64,000 nucleotides of DNA from Phanerochaete sordida (GCA_019973155.2 BPQB01000003.1:496001-560000); one strand, 5' to 3'. Shown: positions 24,901-35,579, counted from the first letter of the stretch. Made by a program: numbers and translations. Notes: generated by a model not told the origin, from the letters alone.

Positions 24901-26280
24901 CGGTCCAGGCCATTGTTACCGACTCTATTCCTCGGCGCTGTTCGAGACCTACTTCGAACAGTTCTCGCAGCCTGAAATCCTGCGCACGCCGATCGAGGGA
25001 GTCGTCTTGCAGATGAAGAGCATGCACATCGACGCGGTCGTCAACTTCCCATTCCCTACACCGCCCGATCGTCTCAGCCTTAAGAAGGCAGAGACGGTCT
25101 TGACCCATCTTGGCGCGCTCTCGACCCCTGCATCGAACGTGGCAGGTGGCGGTGAGATCACAGACGTTGGCCGCACGATGTCACTCTTCCCACTTTCACC
25201 GCGATTCTCCCGAATGCTAGTCAGCGGTCGGCAGCATGGGTGCCTGCCCTATGTCATCGCTATCGTATCCGCGCTGTCTGTAGGCGACCCTTTCCTACGA
25301 GAGGAAGCCCTGGACCAAGAGGAGGAATCTGACGAGGAAGACGAAGACCTGTCGCACATCCGAAGCGAAGCCGCCAGGGCGAAGGAGGCCCGCCGTTTAC
25401 GTCGCAAAGCCTTCTTCGAATCGCAAGAGGCACGTCAATTTCTCCCGTCGGCTTCCCATTCACTAGCTTGCTGACACGACCCTGCAGATCCATGCTTCGC
25501 TGGGCGACCACGCGAGCGACGTCTTCAGAATTCTATCTGTCGTTGGGGCGTATGAATACGCCGGGGGCGGTCACAAGTTCTGCGCGGACCACTTCGTCAG
25601 GCCCAAGGTGCGATCGGCGTGGTCTGGATCCAGTGAACAGCGCTGACACGTTCGCGCAGGCGATGGAGGAAATCCACAAGCTGCGCGCGCAGATCAGCAG
25701 CATCGTGCAAACAAACTTCCCGGACGCAGATGCAGGCTTCGTGCCGAACCTGCGTCCGCCGAGCAGCCTGCAGGTGCGCCGCGAGGAGACACGCTGCCCG
25801 GGGCACGCCACTGACTTTAACCCAATAGCTGAAAGTACTCAGGCAGCTGCTGACCGCAGGCTTCATCGACCAGGTCGCCGTACGGAAGGACAGGGCCGAA
25901 AAGGGGGCGGCGTCGGGCGAACAGTACACGACGGCGCGGGGCGTGCCGTACCGCGCGCTGGGCATCGACGAGGATGTCTTCATTCACCCCTCGTCCGTGC
26001 TCGCGAACCAGCCGCCCCCTGAGTTTGTGGTGTTCCTCGAGGTTGTGCGCTCGTCTAAGGTCTTCGTGAAGGGTGAGCAAGCTCTGGTTCACTTCACAGT
26101 TAGAGGAGCTCATCACCGCGCACAGGCCTCACCGTTATAAACCCGTCCTGGCTCTCGCATTTGGGCCGGTCACTGTGCACGTTTTCGAAGCCGATCCAGA
26201 CGAAGGAAGGAACCGCTGTCGTCATTCCTCACTTTGGACCTGCAGGATGGGAGCTTCCTCCCGTGAAAGAGGGGAACTAG
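21910..26280 (+). CDS. DHR1: DEAH-box RNA helicase of the Dhr1/Ecm16 (DHX37) family
   Basis: Nucleolar helicase that in yeast releases U3 snoRNA from pre-18S rRNA during small-subunit assembly. The N-terminus is basic, with [20 protein letters not shown], as in Dhr1/DHX37, then a long acidic Ser/Asp/Glu region (22.9-23.1 kb). Helicase motifs: [15 protein letters not shown] near 23460, [32 protein letters not shown] (DEAH), [12 protein letters not shown] (SAT), [23 protein letters not shown] and [18 protein letters not shown]. An acidic insertion follows FLTGQNEI, as in other Dhr1 proteins. HA2/OB-like C-terminus ends [13 protein letters not shown] and ELPPVKEGN. About a dozen introns; roughly 1,200 residues, the family's size. 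Start at 21910 gives [12 protein letters not shown]. The insertion and N-terminal basic region separate it from Prp2/16/22/43. Confidence 0.9.
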
Positions 26281-26364
26281 TTATTCATCTGTACTTTTGT
26301 TGGCACTCACGGTAGTATTACGCTGTTGATTATTTTGAATGTACAATGTGCCTCCTGCCCTCAT

Positions 26365-26443
26365 GGCGCTATAGTGTAGTGGTTATCACTTGGGATTCTG
26401 ACTTCAAATTCCCAAAACCCAGGTTCGAGCCCTGGTAGCGCCT
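26365..26443 (+). tRNA. tRNA-Gln (anticodon CUG) with a putative 7-nt intron
   Basis: Acceptor stem GGCGCTA pairs with TAGCGCC, followed by discriminator T. The D arm is GTG...CAC and holds the A box TAGTGTAGTGG. The anticodon stem TGGGA pairs with TCCCA; between them are 14 bases starting TTCTGA, so anticodon CTG sits after the invariant T33, and seven bases (CTTCAAA) must be removed after position 37 to leave a normal loop. The T arm CCAGG-TTCGAGC-CCTGG contains a perfect B box. Removing the intron leaves 72 nt, the usual size for this species. Confidence 0.9.
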
Positions 26444-26465
26444 ATCCGGCGAGAACGCGATCTCC

Positions 26466-26470
26466 TTTTT
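26466..26470 (+). terminator. RNA polymerase III terminator
   Basis: A run of five T residues, 22 bases past the mature 3' end of the tRNA-Gln gene; a second T5 run lies shortly beyond. Confidence 0.7.
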
Positions 26471-26927
26471 GACCCAGTCGTCATCTAATGGTAGCCTTTT
26501 TGTTCACACATTTAGAACTGTCAGTATAAGTAGCTGCATAGCGAGCCGCGACATGGCACATGTGTAGGTTGTCAAAAGCACTGCATCATATGTGATAGCT
26601 ATAAGTACATACATGGCAATGAGATGAGACACCATTACATGCACAAGCAAGAGGCGACGGTACACAAGACTAGACGGGCATCCAATAGCACCCATTACAG
26701 CTGGACACAACCCAGTGCAAAACAAATACAGCACAAGCAGAGGCGGGGCTGAAGTACACGAAAGCGAACAAGAGCCCAAGAGTCCCGCACCAATGACAGG
26801 TAGCGCAACCAATACAGATAACGCATGACGCATGAGAACGCAACGACGCGAAGGCAAACCAGGCCCAGGCCCCTCGCAGGGAGGCCCGCGCCACAGCAGG
26901 CCTGAGAACGACAGTGTCCGTGGCCAA
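26471..26927. other. Short intergenic stretch between the tRNA and the kinase stop codon
   Basis: Holds the 3' untranslated region of the minus-strand kinase gene. A hydrophobic minus-strand frame here looks fortuitous. Confidence 0.5.
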
Positions 26928-29096
26928 TCAGCGCGTGCGCGCTGACGAAAGCGGGGCCCCGGACGCGCGTACGTTCCGCACGAGGCTGCTCACGCCGCCG
27001 AGGGCCTTGCGCCGGAAGGACTCGCCTGCACCCGCACCACCACCTTGCCCCCCAGCCCCGGCTCCCCCGCCAGCCCCAGCACCCGCACTCGCGCCAGCAC
27101 CAGCGGCGTATGCGTCGTCATCCTTCCCGCGCGCCACGCCGTCGCCGCGCCCGACGAGTCGGCGCCAGAGGCGCGGCGGCGGCTGGTTCACGCTCTGCGG
27201 CGGCGTGACGGCCTCGGACTGGTCCGTCGACGTCGGGATGGAGGACGACGAGTGCAGCGAGCGCTCCGAGCGCGGGGGCGACGACGAGAGCTGGCTCGGC
27301 GCGTCCTCGCCGAGGTCGACCACTTCCACGCGCGCGGCTGTCGAAGCGCGCGAGAGGGGCGGCGGGACGCCTTCGGAGGAGCGCGGCGAGCTCGAGAGGA
27401 TGTCCACCTCCGCGATCGCCTCCGGGTGCGGCGGCGCGTGGTACGGGGCGTCGTCCGAGTCTGCCCAGGAGACGCTGCGCGAGTGCGAGCGCGAGCCAGT
27501 GCGGTGGCGCTCGCGGATGCGGTGCGCGTACGCCGCGGCGCCCTCGCCAAGCTTCGGCTCATGCTCGCCGGGCGTGCGATTGTCATCGTCCTCGTCCTCA
27601 GTACTCCGCTCGGGAACGCCGTCGCGCGGAAGCGTCCCGCGCGGGCGCCGCGAGAAGTGGCTGTGGAAGCTGTAGACGCTGTTCTCGGGGCTCGCGATCG
27701 CCTCCTCGCGTACGCTGAAATCCCAGCTGTCCATTGTGTGGTGCGTCAGCATGCTTGGGATGGGGCGCTTCTCCTGGCGCTGCGCGAGCGGCGGCAGGCC
27801 CTTCAGGACGGTGCCGACGAGGTGCGCCTTTTTCTTCGCCCCCTTGAAGAGGCTCGAGTTCAGCAGGTCCTGTGCCGTGGGGCGCTTGCTCGGATCCTTC
27901 TGCAGACACTGCGCGATCATATCCGCGAATGCCGCAGAGTAGGTATGCACGCCGGCGTTCCGATCCATCTTCGGCGGCGGGGCGGTGGCAACGTGCGTCA
28001 ACACGGACGCAGGCGCAGCGCGCGAGAGCGGCGCGCGGCCTTGCGTCAGCTCTAGCGCGGTGATGCCGAAGGACCAGATGTCGGCGGACGCGTCGTACTG
28101 CTTGCCGGTGATGACCTCCGGGGCCATCCAGCAGGGTGTGCCGACAAACGACTTGCGCTTGCCGACGGCGCGTGGCTTGTGATGTGGGTGAGAATGGGTA
28201 TGATTGTGGCCATGGGTATAGATGTGCGGTGAGTGGGTATTCGGGGTGCGGAAACCAGACAGTGAGCTAATGTTGATTGGGTTTTTCGCGTGCGGACGTG
28301 CATGCGCGGGATCGTCAGCCTCCCATAGGGGCGCGGCGACGCCCAGATCGCCGAGCAGCACGGTGCCGTCGTCGTCGATGAGCAAGTTTGCGGCTTTGAT
28401 ATCGCGGTGGATGAGGCCATTGATGTGGAGATAGCTGCCGAGACAAAACGTCAGTACCGCGTACGACAAGCGAACGTAAGGCGGCATGACGGCAGCACCC
28501 CTTATGATGACCGCCAAGACAAGCTATCGATGCGGCGGGCACGAGGAACGGGGGACTAAACTCACTTGAGCCCCTCAAGAGCCTGCTTGAGGATACACTT
28601 GACGACCTCCTCCTCCATCCCGCCGGGCCACGCATAGCGCATCACGTCCGCCGCGCTTCCAGCGTTCATGAGCCGAAGAGCAATGCAGAGCTTGTGACCG
28701 TTCATCCACTGTCCGCGCACTCGGAGAACGTTCGGGTGCTTGGACAATGACATCAATTGGGTCTCTTGCATGAGCAGGTGGAGGGCCCCCTGGGGCATAC
28801 GGTCGAGGTCGACAACCTTGAGCGCACAAGGGGTGGGGGCCAAGTCCGGTTTGGGCTGCCATGTCGCGGTGTAGACGATGGAGGAGGCTCCGTATCCGAT
28901 GGGCGGGCCTATGTGGTAGTCTTCGGCGCGGTCACTGATCCCGAGGGAGTTCAAACGCATGCAGAGAGGGAGAGGGAGGATGGACTTGCCTGTAGAGCTG
29001 CCATTCGTCTTTGACCGCGCCGATGAAGCTCTTAGGTATCCGATCCGCACCGGCGGTCGCGGGAGGGGCTGAAGCAGAGGCAGAGACTGAAGGCAT
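26928..29096 (-). CDS. STE20-group protein kinase (FRAY/OSR1/SPAK-like)
   Basis: Ser/Thr kinase; relatives act in stress, volume and polarity signalling. N-terminus MPSVSASASAPPATAGAD. Glycine loop IGPPIGYGASSIVY, ATP lysine in CALKVVDLD, catalytic loop HRDIKAANLL, metal motif LGDLGVA (DLG in place of DFG), activation segment FVGTPCWMAPEV, then SADIWSFGITALEL and the closing CLQKDPSKRPTAQ. Between DLG and the GTPCW motif lies an unusual insertion of about 45 residues, full of His (THGHNHTHSH). The 300-residue C-terminal tail is Ser/Pro/Arg-rich and ends with a Gly/Ala run followed by an Arg-rich segment; I see no clear PF2 domain, so OSR1/SPAK kinship rests on the kinase part. Three exons; about 680 residues. 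The first intron is GC-AG. Confidence 0.85.
28935..28989 (-). other. GC-AG intron in the STE20-like kinase gene
   Basis: The exon ending WQLY is followed by AG|GCAAGTCC and a 55-nt intron ending ATCAG; the next exon reads DRAEDYHIGPP, which leads into the glycine loop. GCAAGT is the canonical GC donor. No GT donor nearby keeps the frame. Confidence 0.75.
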
Positions 29097-29586
29097 GTGT
29101 GTGGATGTCGTGAGGGCGAAGATTAGTATTACAGGTTAATGATCAGCAGTCGTTTATTAGTTAGTCGCGGGGTGGAGGGTCGTCAGAGATGGTGGTCGAG
29201 AAGAAAAACAAGGCTGGTGCGGATGTGCGGCATGTGTCGGCACTTGAGACGGGTCGTGGCGGTGGCGAAGGGACAAAACCTTCTTTTGGCAATTAGCCGG
29301 AGCCGGCTGGCACGTTCGCCCAGATAAGCGCCAAGGGCTGCCTTCGACGTCAACCCCTCGAGTCGTCGTCGCGCGTACAACGAGGTTGGAGAGGGGATGA
29401 ATAGCACAGGGGTGCACTGCGATTTACGAGAGGAATATTGCCGTCTACAGGCGATGTTTTCTACGCGGGCATGGACCGCTCATAGCTGCGGAGTTACCAG
29501 TCCAGTGACCATCATCGTGCCTGTCTGCCAGGTCGGCCTTCCAACTCTGCGTGATATTTCGAGGACCCCTTTACGTGACGAGCAAC

Positions 29587-29829
29587 ATGACTGACTACCC
29601 AGTGCCAACGTCGAACGTGGTCACATACGCTGAGCCGACCTTTCGCCCCAAAATTCTGCGCGAGCCCCAGTGCATGGAGCTGCTGAAGGTCGTGCACAAT
29701 GTTCCTTTCAAGGTCGTGTGCGATGCACCCTGCTGTGCCCCATGGGAGCGCAGGCTGACTAGGAAACCCATGGTCCGTAAACCGAAGCCGCAGTCCCCTA
29801 CGATTGACCTTGATACGACCGGCCTGTGA
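29587..29829 (+). CDS. Possible small protein of 80 residues, unsupported by family
   Basis: ATG at 29587 opens MTDYPVPTSNVVTYAEP and the frame closes TIDLDTTGL. Composition is protein-like (Pro, Val, several Cys in CDAPCCAPWERR) with no low-complexity bias. No family is recognised, and a spurious frame in the kinase upstream region is quite possible. Confidence 0.25.
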   Translation: MTDYPVPTSNVVTYAEPTFRPKILREPQCMELLKVVHNVPFKVVCDAPCCAPWERRLTRKPMVRKPKPQSPTIDLDTTGL

Positions 29830-30665
29830 GCCGATCCAGCACTAGCGCAGGTCACGAGCACAGGCGGCGATGTTTTCAGGTGCTCAAGGCACCCACGAGT
29901 TCATGCGAAGCGTTGGCAGGCGAGCGCTCGCGAACCACCTAATCTCGCGCTGCAGATCTGGCCGGCCTCTTCCGCTCTTCGCGGGCGTTCTGGATTATGG
30001 ATGATGCCTCCGACCTCCGAGGAAACACAGCGACACAGCTCGTAAGTGCAGATCGGACGGAATAGAAAGGAAACAGGATGATGTCACGGCGGCTGGCGAG
30101 AGCGCACGCAGCACCTCGCGGCGGTGGGAACTCGCAGAATGCAGCCTGGAGAAAGCTAGCCACCGAAGCCCCGCCTGTGCCTGCGCCTGCGCCTGGAGGA
30201 GCCTCGAGTCACTGCAGCCGGAGCGCACACGCAGCCGCAAGACCCTAGAGTCAGACGAGAGTCGCCCGACGACTGCCGTTTGAGCGCGAGGGCTAGGCAG
30301 GTCGTCGCGCCCCGAGAAAGGGGCTTGGAACTGTATAGAACTGCCGAAAGGGGCTGCGACGATATCGCGGACGAGCGGAAGGGCGCGAGTCACACACTCG
30401 TCACGCATGTGATTCCGACATCTCAGCAACCGCCTGCGAGTGGCCGGCGGCCTGGCGTGACGCGGGTGTCACACAATAATCGGTGGGCGCCCATTGGCCA
30501 CGATAAGGGAGTGGGTGTCACAGTGGCGGCGGTGCGATAACGGAAATTGTGTTTGCTCGGATCCCTGGCCTCCGTCTGGAGTCGTCCCAGCCCGTGTCGC
30601 TCCTTGCGCAACCTCTCTCTTCCACACTCCTTTCATCCTCCCCGCCGCCCCCCGCCATCCCGTAC
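29830..30665. promoter_or_regulatory. Upstream region of the SRPK gene, no other gene seen
   Basis: GC-rich and without a believable frame. An inverted CCAAT box (ATTGG, 30493-30497) lies about 170 bp before the SRPK start. A short CCTGYG array occurs near 30175. Confidence 0.4.
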
Positions 30666-33600
30666 ATGGCACCCAAGCAGCCCTGCGCAAAATACGAATA
30701 CGTCCTCACCTCCCAGGGTCCCAAGATCCTCCCCGTCCCCGAAGCACACTCGCGCGACGAAGAGTCCCCTGCTGACTACAACCAGGGGGGCTACCTCCAG
30801 GTCAAGCTGCGCGACGCATTCAAGGATGGCAGGTATACTGTAGTCCGCAAACTCGGGTGAGCATTCTCCTGGCGTGATCTCGCCCCTCTGGCAGCCCTTC
30901 CTGCCATCTGTCAAAGATCGCGCCTCCCTTCCTCTTCACCACTCCGAGACTCACCACATCACACGACTAGATGGGGCCACTTCTCGACCGTATGGCTCGT
31001 CAAGGACAACCAGTGAGTGTCTTCTCTCCCTCTCCATGCTCCCCTGCACGCTCGCCCCGATGCCCTCCTCGTCCGACGAAAATTGTCGATGCCACCGATC
31101 GTACGCACGATCGACACCTTCAAGGCGACTTCCTTGACCGCTCGTCCTCGACGTCGGCTGTGCACCAGCGGGCGTGCAGGCGCAGTAGCGGCCTCTCGCG
31201 CATCGTCTGGGTCGGACGTCGTACCCGGGGGCAGCTGGTGACGACGCGTGACATGTCGCACGTTGCCAGACGTCCCGAGGGCTCTCAGCCGTTGGTCTTC
31301 GAAGTCGCCTGCGCACCGCCGGGCACAGTCGCGCGGCAGCCGCCTCTTGCGCATCGCCTGAGCGGGGCGTGAGACTCGGGGGTAGCTGGCGACGACGCGT
31401 AACATGTCGCACGCTGCCAGACGCTCCGCGGGTGCCTCCCGCCCCAGCCCCGGAAGCTCGCGGGCCTGCGTCCCTGGGTCCGCTGCTATTCCCGGCGCAG
31501 CACCGCGGGCAGCCGTCGGAAGGTCGGGTCGGTGGCTACCTGTCGCAGGGCGTGAGCCCCGGGTCCGAAGAATGCAGCAGTACTCACCTCCGTGTCTTCG
31601 CAGCGAAAACCGCCATTCCGCGCTCAAGGTCGTCAAGTCTGCCGGGCGATATGCTGAAACGGCCCGTGACGAGATCAAGCTCCTTCGCCAAGTCATGGCC
31701 GCCAACCCCTCACACATCGGACGGAATCACATCGTGTCATTCCTGGACTCTTTCACGCACGCACCCTCTATTCAACAATACGGATCCGTCTCCTCTGCAT
31801 CTGCAATGAACCCCGACGTCCACATATGCATCGTCTTCGAGCCTCTCGGCGAGAACCTCCTCGCGCTCATTGAGCGACACAAGCAAACCGGCGTCCCACC
31901 GCCGCTCGTGAAAATCATCACCAAGCAGGCTCTGCAGGGCCTGCAGTACCTGCACGACGAGTGCGAACTCGTACATACCGATATCAAGCCTGAGAACATT
32001 AGTAAGTCCCCCGGGTGCAATCCCGCTTACGTCCTGCTGACTCGCCTGCGACAGTGATCTCTATACCCGACGTGGAAGGACACATCCAGGCGCAGCTATG
32101 CACTTCCCCGCCACCGACCTCGCGCAAAGTCGGCGTCCCGCCGAAGCCCCCAGCGCGTACGAGCGTCCAGATTCCCAAGCGCACGACCGCGCTCTCCGTG
32201 AACACGAAGCAGGCGCGGCAGGTGCAGATCTTCGACAGCCAGCCGCTCGTCAGCCCGAGCACGAGCTCGTCGTGGAGCTCGCGCAGCCTGTTCCAGAGCC
32301 TGACGAAGCTAAAGGAGACGTCGCCCGCGGCCGGCAGCGCGCACGGCAGCACGGTGAGCCTGCCGGTCGCGGCGCCGCCACAGGCGCTCGGCGCAGGGGA
32401 CGTGCACGCGAAGCAGGAGAGCGGCGAGTCGGACCTGTCGGACGTCTCGAGCGGACCCTCGAGCATGGCTGTGTCATGCAGCGTCATGGCCAGCGTCGAC
32501 ACCCCGCCGTCGTCGGTTGGCAGCCTCGGGGGCACGCTCGAGAAGATGATGTTGAGCGCGGTGGATGCGAAGGGGAAGGGAAAAGGAAAGGCGGGCGCGT
32601 CGCAGGTGGAGAAGGAGATCGAGGAGGCGACGTGCACGTGTATCTTCGAGTGGAATGCGGGCGAGGCAGACGATGTGCCTAAGAGTAGATTAAACGCACC
32701 TTCGGGTCCCTCCCTGCTCTCTCAGACCGCTCCCCCTGACCTGCACCGGCACAAGCCGCACTGTTCCACACATTCCAAATCACCCACCGAGCCCTCTGCA
32801 CCCCTTCCTATCGGCGAGTCATCGTCCTCGTCGCCCTCTCCCCCTACGGCCTCGCCGTCCGTATCGTCGACATCGTCTCCCACGCCCTGTGCCGGCGCGC
32901 CCGCGCTCCCGATCCACATCAAGATCGCCGACCTCGGCAATGCGACGCCACTCCGGAAGCACTACACGGAGGACATCCAGACGCGCCAGTACCGCTCGCC
33001 CGAGGCCATCACCGGGCGCAACGATTGGGGCGATACGGCCGACGTGTGGTCCCTGGCCTGCGTCGTCTTCGAGCTCTTGACCGCCGAGTACCTCTTCGAC
33101 CCTGTCAGCCAGGGCGAGCTCTTCGGCAAGGACGACGACCACTGCGCGCAGATCATGGAGCTGCTCGGCGCATGGCCCGAGAGCGTCCTCTGGGGCGGCC
33201 GCTACAGCCGCGAGATTTTCGACAGCAATGGTGAGTGTTCTGCGCAAGTTCTGCTTTGGGTGTCCATCTGTTGCCTCGTTGCGTATATGTACCGGGCCCG
33301 TGATGGCTTGTTCCGTGTATGTGGCAGCAGGCACGAAGACACCGGCCAGTCCCAGCGTCGGAGCCGCCGAGTCCGAATGCATGCATGGGCAGGGCGCCTA
33401 GTTAATGAGCGCAGCAGATGGGCTGCCCCCCGCACGCAGCGTTCCCGAGCAGCGGCTGACGAACGTTTCCCTTGTGATAGGTCACCTGCGCTACATCCGC
33501 AACCTGAAGCCGTGGCCGCTGCGTCGTGTCATGGTGGAGAAGTATGGCTGGGCGGAGAAGGAGGCGGCCGCGGTGTGCGACTTCCTGCTGCCGATGCTCG

Positions 33601-33698
33601 ACATCGACCACCACAGCCGTGCGCACGCGCGCGACATGGTGAACCATAAGTGGCTTGACGTCGACCTCGAGGACCTGCAGAGCGCAAAAGACTGGTGA
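30666..33698 (+). CDS. SR-protein kinase (SRPK/Sky1-like)
   Basis: Phosphorylates RS dipeptides of SR splicing factors and so controls their nuclear import. Starts MAPKQPCAKYEYVLTSQG at 30666. Kinase landmarks: YLQVKLRDAFKDGRYTVVRK, the glycine loop LGWGHFSTVWLVKD completed across an intron, ATP lysine in HSALKVVKSA, IGRNHIVSFLDSF, catalytic loop HTDIKPENI, then IKIADLGNATP (DLG), QYRSPEAITG and ADVWSLACVVFELLT. As in all SRPKs, a long Ser/Pro/Lys-rich spacer (32.05-32.9 kb) splits the kinase between catalytic loop and DLG. The last exon has LRYIRNLKPWPLRRV and ends DLQSAKDW. About 670 residues. Introns at 31013-31603 (591 nt) and 33231-33480 (250 nt) are exceptionally long for this window. 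The CCGTACATGG context decides the start, as no upstream in-frame ATG was found. Confidence 0.88.
31136..31440 (+). repeat. Two tandem 151-bp repeats inside an SRPK intron
   Basis: Bases from 31201 onward align without gaps to those from 31352 onward; for example GACGACGCGT followed by ACATGTCGCACG occurs near 31240 and again near 31391. Similarity extends over most of the 151-bp period, and a decayed third copy seems to continue to about 31560. All copies lie within the 591-nt intron. Confidence 0.75.
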
Positions 33699-34789
33699 GC
33701 GCACTCACCGCACCGCCACTCGCCCGTGGTCCTATACCCAGGTGGCCGTCCGTCTCGACGAGCCCCGCAGCCCTCCGTCCTCGCCCCCCTTCTGAATCGC
33801 GCGTCCGGGTGCAGGCGTGGCGTGGCGGTCGCAGGCAGGATGCGCGCAACCGTGCACCACCTCTTTATATCATGAGGTGATGAATGGCGTCGCAGGCCCG
33901 GCGCCTCCGAAACGGGGCACCTGGCCGCGCCCGCGGCGCCTGACCGACCGGTTGCCAACGCACCCTGTCTCGCCGACCGTCGCGGTCCCACCGCGCCCGG
34001 ACAGCGGTCGTCATCCCTCATCCTTTCCGCACCTCCCACCTCCCACGCGCTGCTCCCACCACGCGCCGCCCTACACGCCCGCCCGTCACGTTCCGCCTCG
34101 CATCTGCACTGCTCTCTCGCTTCTCGCCACGCACGCCCGCCTCGCTTCTGCAACTCTCCGCACGCTTCTTCTATCTTATTCTGGGGCCCTTGGGGTGGCG
34201 GTCGGACCGTCTGTTGTTTGATTTGCTATTTATCTCCGGCCTGCTTGGCTCTAATCTTATCTCTACGAATCCTGGGCGCCGCGTGCGGCGCCCTGTAGAT
34301 GCTAGACTACATTCGCCTTCATTCGCTGTATCACAATATCCTGCACATCGCCCCCTTCCGCGTTTCCACCATGCATTTCCCCTTGTACGTGCTCCCGCGC
34401 TACCCCGCCCTTCTCCCCCTTTCCACCTCCCGCCCCGTTTCTGCGTGTCTGCATTTCCGCTATCCTACACGCACCCTTGTCTGTAATATCCCCGTCATCT
34501 TCTCCGTCACGTCCCCCAGCACGCATAGACCCTTCACGATTCCGTCACGCAGCCATGTTCGCCCACTAGATACGTCATCATGCACACCTACTCAATGTCT
34601 CGTCCACGCTCACGTCAATTCAATGTTCATTCTTGCATTCGCGAACGTCTGTATGGTGTGATTGCGTGCAAGCGAGGCGGTGCTTGCGCCCGTTGCGTGC
34701 AGAGGTGTCCTTGTGCATTCCCACGCCTCGTCCGATGAAGAGGACGTCGGGACAGCGCTTCCTTCCAGTGATCCGCCGAGCGAGCGCGA
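33699..34789. other. Gene-free kilobase, strongly C/T-rich on the plus strand
   Basis: From about 33,950 to 34,620 the plus strand is dominated by pyrimidines, giving frames that encode only Pro/Ser/Leu-rich strings. It follows the SRPK stop directly, so it includes that gene's 3' end and perhaps the promoter of the small gene downstream. Confidence 0.5.
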
Positions 34790-35396
34790 GCAGCCCGCCG
34801 TGTACCTCTCATTTCGCCCAACGTTACCGAGGAGATCATTGGTCATGTACGAGAGGAAGGCGACGGCCTCTCAGACGATGCAGAGTTCATCCCGCTGATC
34901 AAGGAAGAGAGCGGGAAGCGATTTGCGTATTGCCCGGCCTGTACGAGCTGGGTGGGCACAGGGAAATCGAAGACCTCGTCGTACCAGCTAGAGAAGCCCC
35001 GCGGGTCAGCAACATGTCTCAAGCAGCAGAAGAGGAACGGGAAGTCGCTGTCTCGAAATCACCAGCCACGCTGCTCAAGAAGCCTTCGAGTGCGCCCAAC
35101 GGAGGCTTGCACGTCGGCTCGCAGCCATCGCTCGCATCGATCCCCGCTACGGCCTTCACGCCCTCGACGCCTATTCGCCAAAGGCAGGCGGTGCCGATTG
35201 ATGCCGATGTCGAGAGCGAGGGCGAGGATGGAGTCGACCCAGTTTCAATTCTCTCGTCGCCACATCCCTCCGCGCGCGTCCGACCTGCAGACACGAATTC
35301 CTATCACCACGGGATAAGATCCTGGTCGAACGTTGCCAGTTCTTTGGCCTGGCGCCGTCGGAGGAAGAAGATGCCGATTCGAAACCAGGGGTGTGA
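34790..35396 (+). CDS. Small unknown protein with a Cys pair, 5' end unresolved
   Basis: One exon reads ISPNVTEEIIGHVREEGDG, EFIPLIKEESGKRFAYCP and CTSWVGTGKSKTSS, then LEKPRGSATC; the CPAC pair and spaced downstream Cys suggest a small metal-binding or degenerate zinc-finger motif. After an intron ending CTGCAG before 35,292, the final exon reads HEFLSPRDKILVERCQFFGL and EEEDADSKPGV with stop at 35,394-35,396. These pieces look coding and lie in order, but the middle splicing (34.98-35.29 kb) and the start are uncertain; a short acidic stretch SSDEEDVGTALPSSD at 34.73-34.78 kb may belong to the first exon. No family is recognised. Confidence 0.45.
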
Positions 35397-35579
35397 TTGA
35401 CAGAGAGCATTAGTCGACGAAACCACAGACTCGAGTCCCCATGCAGACACCGAGCACGGTTCTGTCGGTCAGAAGCGCAAGAAGAGCTAAAAGATATTGT
35501 ACACTGCAGTCGGCGGCTGCCTATGGTAATACATGCTGCGAGTGTACCGCAATATATTGCTGAGTTCCACACCATGCCT

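Noticed and set aside
26504..26857. Hydrophobic minus-strand frame of 117 residues resembling a membrane protein
   Set aside because: Lies between a tRNA and the kinase stop codon, on the kinase's own strand as 3' UTR; no splice structure, and Cys/Leu/Val richness arises from its TG/CA-rich bases.
27045..28055. 336-residue plus-strand frame opposite the STE20-like kinase
   Set aside because: A mirror of the GC-rich kinase coding strand; extreme Arg/Ala content and no domain, while the minus frame has all kinase motifs.
30549..30665. Longer N-terminus for SRPK beginning at 30,549
   Set aside because: The frame there starts with GTG, not ATG; the first in-frame ATG is at 30,666.
30951..31717. 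Minus-strand frames across the SRPK intron that repeat a similar peptide
   Set aside because: The repeated peptide simply reflects the 151-bp tandem DNA repeat; composition is Arg-rich and there is no start context.
32098..32682. Plus-strand frame of 194 residues overlapping SRPK
   Set aside because: Alternative frame of the SRPK spacer, Arg/Ala-rich, without independent support.
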